DNA of 64,000 bases from the NCBI RefSeq assembly GCF_025370775.1, contig NZ_JAMXEX010000017.1, forward strand, positions 30,066-94,065, read 5' to 3'. The stretch's first letter is position 1, and each line of letters opens with the position of its first letter. Both the position numbers and the translations under genes were made by a program. The notes below the pieces were generated by a model. That model had not been told where the DNA came from. It saw only the letters and a list, made by a program, of their open reading frames with translations, and ran no database searches. Below, piece by piece: positions 17,890 to 27,295 of the stretch. The stretch comes from Ancylothrix sp. D3o (GTDB lineage Bacteria > Cyanobacteriota > Cyanobacteriia > Cyanobacteriales > Oscillatoriaceae).

Positions 17890-19122
17890 ATGATGGCAAA
17901 GCAATGGAAGTGGACAAACGCCATATCAAAACGCGCTTCCCTAGAAGCCGCCGTTAAAGAAGTTGTAGAGCAAGCCCACTGCGGGCTAGACGAACCGGCA
18001 GACCTAGCAATGGTATTCATCTCATCAGCCTTTGCCAGCGAATATAGCCGATTAATGCCCCTATTGCGAGAACAACTAAAAGCCAGAGCCATAATTGGGT
18101 GTAGCGGTGGAGGCATCACCGGCACCAACTCCGGAGAAGCCACAGAAGAAATTGAAGGAGAACCCGCCCTCAGCCTCACAGTCGCGCAACTCCCCGGAGT
18201 CAACATCCAAACCTTCCACATCAACGGCCAAGGCTTACCAGACCTCGATGGGCCACCCGGCCCCTGGGTAGAAATGCTACAAGTCAACCCAGCAGAAAAT
18301 CCCCAATTTATCTTACTAGCAGACCCCTTTAGCACCGCCATAAACGACCTGCTGCAAGGACTAGACTACGCCTACCCAGGCTCACCGAAAGTCGGTGGTT
18401 TAGCATCCACCCTTGGCGGCAGCCCCACCGGCCTATTTTGCAACTATCAACTGTACCGAGAAGGAAGCGTCGGAGTAGCCCTCAGCGGCAACATCATCTT
18501 AGAAACCATAGTCGCCCAAGGATGCCGGCCCATAGGAGAACCTTACCGCATCAGTGAAGGAGAGAGAAACATCGTCATCGGGCTTGAAGAACCCAACAAA
18601 CCCATCGGCACATCCCGTCCCCCCCTCGAAGTATTAAGAGAACTCATTCAAACCCTCAGCGAAAAAGACCGGCAGCTTGCTCAACATTCACTTTTTGTAG
18701 GCATTGCCAGAGACGAATTCCAACAAACCCTCAACCAAGGAGACTTTCTGATCCGCCAACTCTTAGGAGTAGACCCCAAAGCCGGAGCCATCGCCATCGG
18801 CGACCGCGTGAGGACAGGCCAGCGCATCCAATTTCACCTTCGAGATGCCAACACCTCAGCCGAAGACCTAGAAATGCTTTTGCAACGCTATCAAAACGAA
18901 ACCGACATCTCCACACCGCCAATGGGCGCCTTAATGTTCTCTTGTCTGGGACGAGGACAAGGACTCTACGAGCAAGCCAACTTTGACTCAGCCTTATTTA
19001 GAAGCTACCTAGGAAACATCCCCCTCAGTGGATTCTTCTGTAACGGAGAAATTGGCCCAGTCGGCGGCACAACATTTTTACACGGATACACCTCTGTTTT
19101 TGCCATTTGCCGGCAACCCTAA
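17890..19122 (+). CDS. FIST domain sensory protein
   Basis: This 410-residue soluble protein has an N-terminal FIST domain (about 25-225) with VFISSAFA, the IIGCSGGGITG turn and PKVGGLAS, followed by a FIST_C domain (about 235-390) ending with GFFCNGEIGPVGGTTFLHGYT. FIST proteins are proposed small-ligand (possibly amino-acid) sensors linked to two-component and cyclic-nucleotide signalling. Here the domain stands alone without a kinase or cyclase. The next gene, 168 bp downstream, is CheC-like, suggesting a shared signalling module. Either ATG at 17890 or 17893 could start it. Confidence 0.92.
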   Translation: MMAKQWKWTNAISKRASLEAAVKEVVEQAHCGLDEPADLAMVFISSAFASEYSRLMPLLREQLKARAIIGCSGGGITGTNSGEATEEIEGEPALSLTVAQLPGVNIQTFHINGQGLPDLDGPPGPWVEMLQVNPAENPQFILLADPFSTAINDLLQGLDYAYPGSPKVGGLASTLGGSPTGLFCNYQLYREGSVGVALSGNIILETIVAQGCRPIGEPYRISEGERNIVIGLEEPNKPIGTSRPPLEVLRELIQTLSEKDRQLAQHSLFVGIARDEFQQTLNQGDFLIRQLLGVDPKAGAIAIGDRVRTGQRIQFHLRDANTSAEDLEMLLQRYQNETDISTPPMGALMFSCLGRGQGLYEQANFDSALFRSYLGNIPLSGFFCNGEIGPVGGTTFLHGYTSVFAICRQP

Positions 19123-19290
19123 ACGGAGACTTTTAACTAAGAAAGCGGGACAAATTGAGAAAACTTTTTCATCCTTAAACCCGCTTCATACCATCCCCAA
19201 AACATCAAAACACCCCATCAAACAAACATCCTAAATTATTAAAAATAATTCCCAACCCCAAACCGAAAAAAAACAAACTTCAACAACCCC

Positions 19291-19905
19291 ATGACAATGA
19301 CTATTCAGCCAACATCCGAACAAAAAGAAGCCTTACAAACCCTCTTTGACACAGGGGTAGACCGAGCCAATACCATGTTAAATTACCTCACGGAATGGCC
19401 GGTTTATGTCCAAATGGCCCCCATAGAACTGCTAACGCCTCGACAACTACACAAAAAAATGGAAGAACCCGTCGGAAGCGTCAAAGTAGCAGCAATGGAA
19501 CTTATTTATCGAGGAGAATTTGAAGGAATTGCCCTCTTAGTATTCCCCGCCAAAACCGCCGCCACCCTCGTAGAAACCCTCGCCGACGAACAACGCAGAA
19601 CCCTAGACCAAGACAGCGTAAAAATGAAAACCCTAAGCGAAGTCGGAAACATCTTTTTAAACGGCTTAATGGGTTCCCTCAGTAACATCATTAAAGGCGG
19701 TATAACCTACATGGCTCCTAGCTATAAAGAAGGCCCACTTAAAGACCTAATATACGCCAACGAAATCAACCCAAACAGCACTGTTTTATTTGGCAAAGCC
19801 GAATTTCACATTGAACAACTCCAATCAAAAGCAAGCCTGATCTTATTTTTCATGGTTGACCCCCTAGAAATTTTACTCACAGAAGTTGAGCGAATCAACC
19901 ATTAA
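19291..19905 (+). CDS. CheC-like phosphatase domain protein
   Basis: This 204-residue protein resembles CheC/CheX-type CheY-P phosphatases. One active-site helix is visible, LSEVGNIFLNGLMGSLSNI (from residue 115), with the characteristic E-x-x-N pair at Glu117 and Asn120. The pseudo-symmetric helix near residues 18-33 (FDTGVDRANTMLNYL) lacks the Glu/Asn pair, so only one site would be active. The likely role is dephosphorylation of a response regulator receiver. It follows the FIST gene on the same strand. Confidence 0.75.
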   Translation: MTMTIQPTSEQKEALQTLFDTGVDRANTMLNYLTEWPVYVQMAPIELLTPRQLHKKMEEPVGSVKVAAMELIYRGEFEGIALLVFPAKTAATLVETLADEQRRTLDQDSVKMKTLSEVGNIFLNGLMGSLSNIIKGGITYMAPSYKEGPLKDLIYANEINPNSTVLFGKAEFHIEQLQSKASLILFFMVDPLEILLTEVERINH

Positions 19906-19947
19906 TTTAAAACAAACTTCTCTTATAAAAAAATGCTTTTTTAAACC

Positions 19948-19984
19948 CAGAGGAAACACAGAAAAAACCCCCTGTGTCCCTCTG
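19948..19984. terminator. Hairpin between convergent genes
   Basis: A cagagg..acacag arm pairs with ctgtgt..ctctg across an a/c-rich loop, located 43 bp after the CheC-like stop and facing the convergent metallophosphoesterase. It probably terminates transcription. Confidence 0.5.
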
Positions 19985-20043
19985 AGCATACTGTGGAGCC
20001 TCGCCTTGAAAAAAAATCACTCCTCTGTTAATCATCTGCTTAG

Positions 20044-21150
20044 CTAAAAAAACAAAGTCGCCTGATTATCAATTAACTCCTGAGCCTCCTTTGTATCTCC
20101 ACAACCAAACGCCTCAAAATATCGGCGAGCCTCCGGGGGAAAATCAGGAAAATTAAACCGAGCATCCCCCCCCGCAATATCTGCCCAAAAATAACGTAAA
20201 CTTCCCACTAATTCCTCGGCTTTCGAGGCTGATAAACTTAAAGGCGGTTCCGTTAAAAGTTTCATCATAAAAGGATAACTTCGTTCGCCAATCCACTCGC
20301 GGGAATGTTCGTGAAGCTGCGAAAAATTAGAAACAGATTTGATTTGATGGGATTCTATTTTGAGGCTAGTTTTGCCTTCTTTTTGACGAGAAAATTCACA
20401 AATGCGGTAGGGGTGAGGATAGCTAACAAGTGAGCCGGTGGTGATTTCATAAATGTTGTCTTGATAGGCGATATCTTGAACGTGCAAATGGCCGGTGAAA
20501 ATTAACTGCACTCCGGCTTCTCGCAGCATTTTTAATAAAATGGGTGCGTTTTCTAGCATATAGCGCCGGCCTAAACTGTGCTTTGATTGATTGGGTAAAT
20601 GTTCTAAAACATTATGATGCACCATCACAAAAGTTAATTCATTTTTGCTGCTATTTAATACATCCTCTAACCAAGTTAATTGTTTTTCATCCAACCGGCC
20701 AAAAGGTAATTGTTTTCCAGCATTGTCAAATTGGTTAGAGTTTAAAGCAATAAGTCTAACATTGGGGAAAATTTCACAAGTGTAATACGGTTGGCTGCTG
20801 TCGTTATATCCTTGGCGGTGATAATATTTGGGAAAGTCGGCAAATCCAATTGATTGCGCGTTTGGCAAAACCACCGGCACATCATGGTTGCCCGGAATAA
20901 CGTAAGCAGGAAAAGGCAATTTTGTCAAGCGTTCTGCCAACCAAGCGTGATTAACCGGCTCTCCGTGCTGCGTTAAGTCTCCGGGTAGCAGTAAAAAATC
21001 CAGATCGAGCGTAGCTAAGTGTTCAAAAACTTTCTCAAGGGCTTCGATACTGACTTCTACTAAGTGAAATCTTGTCGGATGATCCCAGATGGTTTGAGGC
21101 AAGGCAATGTGCGGATCGCTGACTACTGCAAAACGAAAATTTAATGTCAT
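20044..21150 (-). CDS. Calcineurin-like metallophosphoesterase
   Basis: The metallophosphoesterase fold motifs occur in order: VVSDPH (D-x-H) near the N-terminus, LPGDLTQHG (GD), IPGNHD (GNHD), then HHN and the C-terminal TGHLHVQD (GHxH). All dinuclear-metal ligands are therefore present. I use the ATG at 21150 (MTLNFRFAVVSD), giving 368 residues; the longer frame to 21228 adds an unlikely leader. It is probably cytosolic. The substrate class (cyclic nucleotide or phosphodiester) cannot be decided from sequence. The C-terminal 100 residues are an extra helical region. Confidence 0.9.
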   Translation of the reverse strand: MTLNFRFAVVSDPHIALPQTIWDHPTRFHLVEVSIEALEKVFEHLATLDLDFLLLPGDLTQHGEPVNHAWLAERLTKLPFPAYVIPGNHDVPVVLPNAQSIGFADFPKYYHRQGYNDSSQPYYTCEIFPNVRLIALNSNQFDNAGKQLPFGRLDEKQLTWLEDVLNSSKNELTFVMVHHNVLEHLPNQSKHSLGRRYMLENAPILLKMLREAGVQLIFTGHLHVQDIAYQDNIYEITTGSLVSYPHPYRICEFSRQKEGKTSLKIESHQIKSVSNFSQLHEHSREWIGERSYPFMMKLLTEPPLSLSASKAEELVGSLRYFWADIAGGDARFNFPDFPPEARRYFEAFGCGDTKEAQELIDNQATLFF

Positions 21151-21351
21151 AACAATTAAGAAAATGATGTAAATTGTTCCTAAGCCTTCAAGGCGAGGCC
21201 GGCACATAAGCGGCATAGCCAGTAACAATTGTTACTGTATCCTATAAAATTTTTTGTTTTGATAGCCTTTCTCAATAACAACGATAACTTGAGAAAGTTC
21301 ACAAAATTTAAAAAACCTTTAGATAAATTTGTAACGTTCCCCATTAAAGCA

Positions 21352-22584
21352 ATGAGCGAAGCGGACATGGACAAAAACCGGCCCCTTGAAAACCCTAACC
21401 AACCAACAGCCCAAAATCCATCCTCCCATAAGCCTGAGCCTGGAGAAAAAAGAGAAAACTCTGCCCTCACTGGCAAACAGCCATCAGAGTTTGATGAGGA
21501 TGAATGGGAAACAGTCAATTTTCCTAATGCCCTAAGCATAAAAGAACTTGAGGCTGCGGCATCAGCCCCAGACACCCAAGCGCCGCTGACGCCAACACAA
21601 CCTCCCCAACCCTCCCCAACCTCAGCCCCAGGAAATAATGCAGGAATTTCGCAAATAGCCGAACTAATTGCCTTAATCCAGCAAGTTCGCCAGCGCAATA
21701 ACGAATTAACTCACCGGGTTGCAACCCTAGAAAACGCTCTGCACGAATGTCAAATTGCCCTGGATATTACCCAAAACCGCAGCCAAACACAAGAAGAACT
21801 TTTAGCGGAACGGACGCAAGAATTAGAAACGGTACAAACTAAAAACCAGCGCCTCACCCACGAACTGGAAGCCACCAGCCAAAACGCTCAAAGACAGCAA
21901 ATTTTAATTCAAACTTTAAGCGAAGAGTTAGAAACAAGCCAACACCGGCTCGCGCAGATGGAGAGGGAATGCACTCTTACCCAACAACGCTACAGCGAAC
22001 AAACTCAGCAACTCTTACAAGTAGAAAACACTTGTCGAGACTTGCGTTCTCGTCTACACCGGCAACAGCGTCACACCTTACAATTTAAAGCGGCGCTCGA
22101 AAAATGTCTGGAAATCCCAGATACTATGAGAGATAAAAAATTAGATGTGATTGAAAATACTCTGGTAGCAACAGAGGTTTCCGAAAGCTCTGGAATAGGG
22201 GCAACAAATGCCGACACAACAAGCCTAACTCCCAAAACAGAGCCGATCAAGCCTTGGGGAGCACCGGCACAGACAAGCGCAGAAACCGCCACCACAAACG
22301 CGCTGGAGATTTTCGCCGAGTCTAACAATGAGATGACAAGTGCCGACAGCAGCACGGTGCCATCAGGGGATGCTGTTTTGTGGGATAACATTACCCATCT
22401 TATTGATGCAACTCAAACAGCCAGAACAGCAGAACCGGCCCCCTCGCTCAACTCTGAAAACATAGAAAGCCCAACGCCTAAGCCTAACTGGCCGGCGCCT
22501 GTAGTTTACCCCCAGCAGCTTGCTAAAAAACGCTCTTCTCTGGCGGCGATTGATTTACCCTCTTTTCCTCGTCTGTCTGAGTAA
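21352..22584 (+). CDS. Uncharacterised coiled-coil protein
   Basis: This protein of about 410 residues has three parts: an acidic, Pro/Gln-rich disordered N-terminus, a coiled coil at about residues 105-255 with heptads rich in Leu, Gln, Glu and Arg, and a long disordered Thr/Ser/Pro tail. A short hydrophobic patch ends in LPSFPRLSE. There is no enzymatic domain, signal peptide or membrane helix. I place the start at ATG 21352 (MSEADMDKN) because the upstream in-frame part to 21229 lacks coding character. Filament-forming or scaffold functions are possible for such proteins but are not shown here. Confidence 0.75.
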   Translation: MSEADMDKNRPLENPNQPTAQNPSSHKPEPGEKRENSALTGKQPSEFDEDEWETVNFPNALSIKELEAAASAPDTQAPLTPTQPPQPSPTSAPGNNAGISQIAELIALIQQVRQRNNELTHRVATLENALHECQIALDITQNRSQTQEELLAERTQELETVQTKNQRLTHELEATSQNAQRQQILIQTLSEELETSQHRLAQMERECTLTQQRYSEQTQQLLQVENTCRDLRSRLHRQQRHTLQFKAALEKCLEIPDTMRDKKLDVIENTLVATEVSESSGIGATNADTTSLTPKTEPIKPWGAPAQTSAETATTNALEIFAESNNEMTSADSSTVPSGDAVLWDNITHLIDATQTARTAEPAPSLNSENIESPTPKPNWPAPVVYPQQLAKKRSSLAAIDLPSFPRLSE

Positions 22585-22588
22585 GCCG

Positions 22589-22643
22589 GTAGTAAACCCT
22601 TCAGAGCTTATTCCTAATAAAATAGCCCTGAAAGGCTTACTAC
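22589..22643. terminator. Hairpin between convergent genes
   Basis: Arms gtagtaaacccttcag (22589-22604) and ctgaaaggcttactac (22628-22643) pair with two mismatches, placed between the coiled-coil gene and cruA, which converge. Confidence 0.6.
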
Positions 22644-22680
22644 AAATCAGAGAATTAACCCTAATTAAACACCCTTGATC

Positions 22681-24771
22681 TTAGGAGCTTTGTTGAGGTT
22701 TTCCAACTCCATCTGTTAAGTCATAGGAGGTGGCTAAAAGCTTAAACCAAAGAGCCGGATAGCGGGTTTCTAGCCAAGGTTGAAGCTTGCGAGTTAGGGA
22801 GGGTATCCATCCCCAAAGCAGACTGTTAAGAGAGGCAATGGTAAAGGTTAGGTAGCTTCCCAGCCAGTTGATCATATCTGTCAGATTGACAAATTCTAAA
22901 ATCCATACTAGAAGTGAGGGGTTTTTCCAGGCTGCTTCAAGGGCCAATCGGTTGAATGTTAGCCAGTCTACTCGGTCTTTGATAAATGTTTCGGCAATGC
23001 CTCGATCTGTTTCTGCTAAAATTCCAAAGAATGTGTTTAGGATGGCGTTTATTTTTTGGGGTTCAATAAACCGGCCCGTTGGTACCATCATCCCTTTAGA
23101 AAATAGCCACGTCACAGCTACATTACTTTGATAAGCGCGAATCTTGTTTAAATCTTCGGCTTTTAATAAGTCGTGTTTGAGGGCGGTATCCAAAAGTTGA
23201 GTTAAACGCGGTAAATTTCGCACCAAAGAACCAAAGCCGGTGAAGACTAAAGGCGATTGCAAGGAAGCCGCATCTCCGATACAAACCAGCCTATCAAAAG
23301 CTATTTTCCGGTCACTTTTGTTGCTGCTAAAATGCCCCGGAATATAACCAAATGTGGCTTTTTTCCACACCAATTTTTCCATATCACAGCGCCGGTATTC
23401 GGGGAGAATTGTAAAAAAATCTTCATACATTTCTAACAAAGAACCCGGATTTTCTGGATGCACTTGATGATAGTGGAAAAGATAAATTGTTAGGTCATCA
23501 TCGGCGCCGGGAAATAATTCCCAGATTAACTGCCGGCCCCGCGAAATATCGCCGTGAGAATTCAGCACATCGCCATAATTTTTATCCCAAACTTCCGGCT
23601 CAAAACCTCCAGAAATTACAGCCCCAACTGTTGGGCAAACACTGTCAAAAGCCCTGCCGCCATTGAGTTGCCATGCAATCGGAGAAGCTGTTCCCATTGC
23701 ATCTACCAACAGCCTGCCGGTGGCTTGCCGCTCAGTGTTTGTTGGTAAATGTTTAAGGTCAAGGATAACTTGATTTGCTTCAATATTGACAGAATTAAAT
23801 TCTGTTTCATCCCAAATTTCTCCGCCGGCTGCTTTTAGCTTTTCGCCGCAAACTCGCAAAAGTTTATCAGCATCTATGGCAATATTTAACACGGTTGGGG
23901 TGTGAAGAATTGCTGCTTTGGCATAAGGGGGGTTATTGCTATCAAAAAATTTGTGAAAGCCATCTTTGTATTCTCTGGCAATCAGGCTGTCTACTTCTTG
24001 TTGGGAACTGAATAAACCCAAATCTATTAAGCTTTGGAGTTCGGTGCGGGAAATGTTCCATTCGCGGTTCATTCGGCCAAAGGGTAAGCGTTCAATGAGC
24101 AAAACACGATAGCCTAATTTGGCCATGACAGCCGCATGAATGACTCCTAAGGCGCCACCAATGTAAATTAAATCATAGGTGGGTTTGGTGGTTGAAGAAG
24201 GGGGCCCGTCTGTGCGAGAAAAAACAACTGGGTTTGGTTGTGTGGGGTTGCGAACAGAGGAACGCCAGCGCTTTTCCCACCAGTAAGCGCGTGTTAGATC
24301 GTATTCGCCGTTGGGAAATTTTTTAAAAAATTCGACGGTGCGGGGGTATGATGAATGCAACGCTTCAAAAATTGATTGTTTGGATAAATCAATTTCTGGG
24401 GGTTCAGGATATTGATAAGGGAACCTGCTTCTCAGGCCGGTGGTCAGTTGGTCGAGGATTTGTTTTTCCGCAACAACCGGTTTAGAGGAGCAGCGAAAAA
24501 CTTTGATGTAGGTGGTTCGCTGTAGTGACCACAAAAATATGGAAAGTTCGTTTTCTCCTGGTGCCGGTGTCGCAGTTCCACTGTCTGGGTTAGTTGGGTT
24601 TTTCAGTTCGGTTTGCTTGCTCAGGCAAAGGCGAATTCCCTCTGGGGTGAGGATTTTATGGCCGACGCTCGGTTGGAATTGTTGGTGCAGCCAGGTTCGG
24701 ACTGCATCTTTATCTGGGGTGGGTATTTCCAGATATAACAGTTCTTTGATCTCGGTTGGGTTGTCTTTCAT
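22681..24771 (-). CDS. cruA: Lycopene cyclase, CruA type
   Basis: This 696-residue flavoprotein matches the CruA/CruP lycopene cyclase family, which converts lycopene to gamma- or beta-carotene on membranes. An N-terminal extension (1-195) typical of the longer CruA is followed by the dinucleotide-binding fold YDLIYIGGALGVIHA (199-213). The family signature NREWNISRTELQSLI comes next, then a flavin-associated segment with VCIGDAASLQSP near residue 500. A helical, membrane-associating C-terminus contains WILEFVNLTDMINWLGSYLTF. CruA is preferred over CruP on length and N-terminus; the exact paralogue is inference. The small gene at 24898 is divergent. Confidence 0.82.
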   Translation of the reverse strand: MKDNPTEIKELLYLEIPTPDKDAVRTWLHQQFQPSVGHKILTPEGIRLCLSKQTELKNPTNPDSGTATPAPGENELSIFLWSLQRTTYIKVFRCSSKPVVAEKQILDQLTTGLRSRFPYQYPEPPEIDLSKQSIFEALHSSYPRTVEFFKKFPNGEYDLTRAYWWEKRWRSSVRNPTQPNPVVFSRTDGPPSSTTKPTYDLIYIGGALGVIHAAVMAKLGYRVLLIERLPFGRMNREWNISRTELQSLIDLGLFSSQQEVDSLIAREYKDGFHKFFDSNNPPYAKAAILHTPTVLNIAIDADKLLRVCGEKLKAAGGEIWDETEFNSVNIEANQVILDLKHLPTNTERQATGRLLVDAMGTASPIAWQLNGGRAFDSVCPTVGAVISGGFEPEVWDKNYGDVLNSHGDISRGRQLIWELFPGADDDLTIYLFHYHQVHPENPGSLLEMYEDFFTILPEYRRCDMEKLVWKKATFGYIPGHFSSNKSDRKIAFDRLVCIGDAASLQSPLVFTGFGSLVRNLPRLTQLLDTALKHDLLKAEDLNKIRAYQSNVAVTWLFSKGMMVPTGRFIEPQKINAILNTFFGILAETDRGIAETFIKDRVDWLTFNRLALEAAWKNPSLLVWILEFVNLTDMINWLGSYLTFTIASLNSLLWGWIPSLTRKLQPWLETRYPALWFKLLATSYDLTDGVGKPQQSS

Positions 24772-24897
24772 AAATTCCCTAAAAACAGAGTTTTTGTAGT
24801 TATCCTCTGATTTATACTGCCTTAAAAAGCTAAAAAAAAGTTGCCAACAGCTTTTTTATGCCTAATCTCCTATTTATTCTATTGGTGTAAAGTCGTG

Positions 24898-25149
24898 ATG
24901 AATTATCCCATCCCAAATAAGCCTCAAGAGTTTGTGGCCCTGCGAGAGCAGGCGGTGAGTGAAGAGTTGGTGGCGGCTGTGATCGTCGGTGTGGTAATGG
25001 TGACTCGTCAGCAGGGCCGGTCGCTTGAGGATCTCAAAGCGGAGGTGCTGGCTGATGATCAGTTGTTGGATAAGTCGAAGCGCCGGTGGTTGAGTGAGGT
25101 TGTTAGTGATGCTTGGCAGCGTTTGGAAACCCAGAAAGCTGATTTTTAA
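24898..25149 (+). CDS. Small conserved cyanobacterial protein of unknown function
   Basis: An 83-residue helical protein; residues 22-37 (EELVAAVIVGVVMVTR) form an amphipathic helix and the C-terminal RRWLSEVVSDAWQRL looks well conserved. The ATG at 24898 is preferred; GTG at 24895 is an alternative. It is divergent from cruA and converges on the M23 peptidase gene, with the two stop codons overlapping in the sequence TTAA (25146-25149). No domain is recognised. Confidence 0.7.
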   Translation: MNYPIPNKPQEFVALREQAVSEELVAAVIVGVVMVTRQQGRSLEDLKAEVLADDQLLDKSKRRWLSEVVSDAWQRLETQKADF

Positions 25150-26174
25150 CGCAGTTCTATTTGTTGCTGAATGTCGATGAGAATTTTTTCGCCGCGTCTG
25201 AGTTGATATTCTCCGCGCCAGGTGCCGGCGGTGAGGGGTTTGTCGGCGGTGTTGCGTTTGCCAATGAAGCTAAAGCCGTTAATGCGGTTGGGGCTTTTGA
25301 GTTCGTTTTTGTTTTCGACGGCGATGGTGCCGTCAGGGGCGATCAGCCGGTGCTGTTCCATGTCTCCTTTGAGGATGCCAAAGGGATGTACCCAAAAAAT
25401 TAAGGCGGGACTTTGGGTGGTTGGTTGGCTGTCTGTGAGGCTTCCTTGCCAGATGGTGTTGATGTCTGGTTTTTCGCTGGTAAAGCCGGCTTTGATCAGG
25501 CCGGTGGGTGTGTAGCTGATTGCTTGTTCCCAGAGGGGCCGGCCTTTGATGTTGCAGCCTTTTTCGACGTCCGGGCCCAGAAAGGGGTCGATTTCTTTGC
25601 CTTTGTAGAGGACTCCTAGGTGGACGTGGGGAAAGGAGGCTAAACCGGAGGAGCCAACCATGCCGAGAGTTGTGCCTTTTTCGACTTGCATTCCTGGTTT
25701 GACGGTGACGCTGCCGTTTCGCAAATGGCAATAGTAGGTTCGCCAGCCGTTGGGGTGGTCGATGACGACGGCGTTTCCGCAGCCAATGTTTGAGATGGCT
25801 TCGGCTTGTTGGGGGTTTTCGATGCGTTTGTCTGGTACGCCGTCTCGGATGTTTTGAATTTTGCCGGCGGCGGCTGCTTTGACGGCTACTCCTTTTTTCA
25901 TGGTTTTTTCGTCGGGTATGCCGAAGTCTGTGCCGTCGTGTCCGTCGTAGGTTTGCCTTCCGCAGCCAAAGTCTATAAATTGTTTGCTGGGATCTCTGTC
26001 TGTGTAGGAGAGGATATGGCAGTCTTTGCCTAGGGTGCAGTCTATGGGAAGGCTGAGGCGCAGGCCGGTGTCTGTTGTGGCGGGGGTTGAGGTTTGGCTT
26101 AGGCAGCTTGGCAGGCTGGCTAGGGCTAGGGTAAGCAGGAATGTTAAAAGATGTTTTTTAGTAAAAATTTTCAT
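25146..26174 (-). CDS. M23-family peptidase lipoprotein (LytM/DD-endopeptidase type)
   Basis: The start at ATG 26174 yields about 342 residues. It has a basic N-terminus, a hydrophobic core and a lipobox-like ending LPSC, so the protein is probably a secreted lipoprotein. The LytM fold shows the metal-binding HDGTDFGIP (H-x-x-x-D), then YYCHLRNGS and FPHVHLGV (HxH), so zinc ligands and catalytic His are intact. The family cleaves peptide cross-links in murein, suggesting a role in cell-wall remodelling. Two insertions between the motifs, with Cys pairs, are unusual. The C-terminal 120 residues form an additional strand-rich domain. Confidence 0.9.
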   Translation of the reverse strand: MKIFTKKHLLTFLLTLALASLPSCLSQTSTPATTDTGLRLSLPIDCTLGKDCHILSYTDRDPSKQFIDFGCGRQTYDGHDGTDFGIPDEKTMKKGVAVKAAAAGKIQNIRDGVPDKRIENPQQAEAISNIGCGNAVVIDHPNGWRTYYCHLRNGSVTVKPGMQVEKGTTLGMVGSSGLASFPHVHLGVLYKGKEIDPFLGPDVEKGCNIKGRPLWEQAISYTPTGLIKAGFTSEKPDINTIWQGSLTDSQPTTQSPALIFWVHPFGILKGDMEQHRLIAPDGTIAVENKNELKSPNRINGFSFIGKRNTADKPLTAGTWRGEYQLRRGEKILIDIQQQIELR

Positions 26175-26299
26175 ATTTTTGGGTGGCTTTTTTAAAACGC
26201 AGAGGTTCCAGAGGGTTCTTTTTGTCTGGGTTTGCCAGAATAGGGCGGCTTTTGTTTTATGGTACTTTGACCTCCGGCCCCTTGTCGTACCCCCCGAAA

Positions 26300-26324
26300 A
26301 CAAAAAACGCCCAAAACTTGGGCG
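26300..26324 (-). terminator. Rho-independent terminator downstream of the radical SAM gene
   Basis: A perfect 7-bp stem cgcccaa/ttgggcg with a 3-nt loop (26308-26324) is followed on the minus strand by ttttttg. A second hairpin, gggggtgacaccccc, lies just upstream near 26370. Confidence 0.8.
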
Positions 26325-26425
26325 CGTCCATCAGGGTGCATCTACATGAAATTAATATAGCACGGTGGGGGGTGACACCCCCTATCTTGCTTAACAAAAA
26401 TTTACAATTGGGGAGGGGCTGATAT

Positions 26426-27217
26426 CTATAAGGGGGCACAGCGTACTAAGATGCCGGTTTCTTGAGTGATTTCTTGGGCAAAGGCTTTCAAAACTTCGAC
26501 CGGCACGCATTTGAGTTGTTGCACTGGATAGTCTCGGCAGTCTGGGCTGTGGTTTCCGCGTCCGTCTAGTTGGTGTTTTAGGGGTTTGGGACGGGTGGGG
26601 GTGTTGAGTTGAATTTCTGCCGGCATAATGGCTTTGATTGCGCGAATATATTCGGCTTTGGTTGTTTCGTCCCAGGCGCTTAAAATCATCGTTTGAATGC
26701 CTAATTCTCCTTCGTATTCGCTGCGAAAGTCTTGTAAGCCTTCCCAAATTCCTAGGAATTCGATGCTGTCTAGGGGTCTATTAATTCGCTTAATTTTATC
26801 TTGAGTAATTCCATCGAGTTTGACAGAAACTTTATCGGCACAAGCTAAGGCTGCCCTGACTGCGGATAAATTTAATAATGAGCCGTTGGTTAATACTAAT
26901 ATGGGCCGGTTTGTTAGGGCTTTAACTGATGTTATGATTTCTCCTAAGTTGGCTGCTTGGGTGGGTTCTCCGCTACCGCTTAGGGTGATGATGTCTACTT
27001 TCTCTGGGGCAAAGTTTTCTAGGTTTTGCAAAATGTGGCCGGTGGGAATATATACTTTTCTCTCTTGCGTTTGGTGTTTAATTTCTCCTAGCTGGCAGTA
27101 AACACAATTAAAGCTACAGGTAGAAACCGGCCCGATGGGGTCAATTCCTAAAGATGTGCCGTATCTCCATGAGATCACCGGCCCATAAACTGAGGAAAAA
27201 GCGGTTGCTGTTTTCAT
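26426..27217 (-). CDS. Radical SAM protein
   Basis: This 263-residue radical SAM enzyme contains the [4Fe-4S] motif CSFNCVYC (CxxxCxxC) near residue 34, a GSGEPT SAM-binding element near residue 81 and TNGS near residue 110. The N-terminal YGPVISWRYGTSLGIDP is characteristic of a widespread uncharacterised group of radical SAM proteins with a spore-photoproduct-lyase-like arrangement. The Cys residues near the C-terminus (HSPDCRDYP, VRCAPL) could bind an additional cluster or metal. The substrate is not known. It is a single gene, with a downstream terminator. Confidence 0.9.
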   Translation of the reverse strand: MKTATAFSSVYGPVISWRYGTSLGIDPIGPVSTCSFNCVYCQLGEIKHQTQERKVYIPTGHILQNLENFAPEKVDIITLSGSGEPTQAANLGEIITSVKALTNRPILVLTNGSLLNLSAVRAALACADKVSVKLDGITQDKIKRINRPLDSIEFLGIWEGLQDFRSEYEGELGIQTMILSAWDETTKAEYIRAIKAIMPAEIQLNTPTRPKPLKHQLDGRGNHSPDCRDYPVQQLKCVPVEVLKAFAQEITQETGILVRCAPL

Positions 27218-27295
27218 GGTGGGTTATTTCCTAGGGGTAAAAATTAAAGTTGGTTTGATTGTTGTGTCTGCTGCAAAGTTCCCTTCTTTTCTGTT

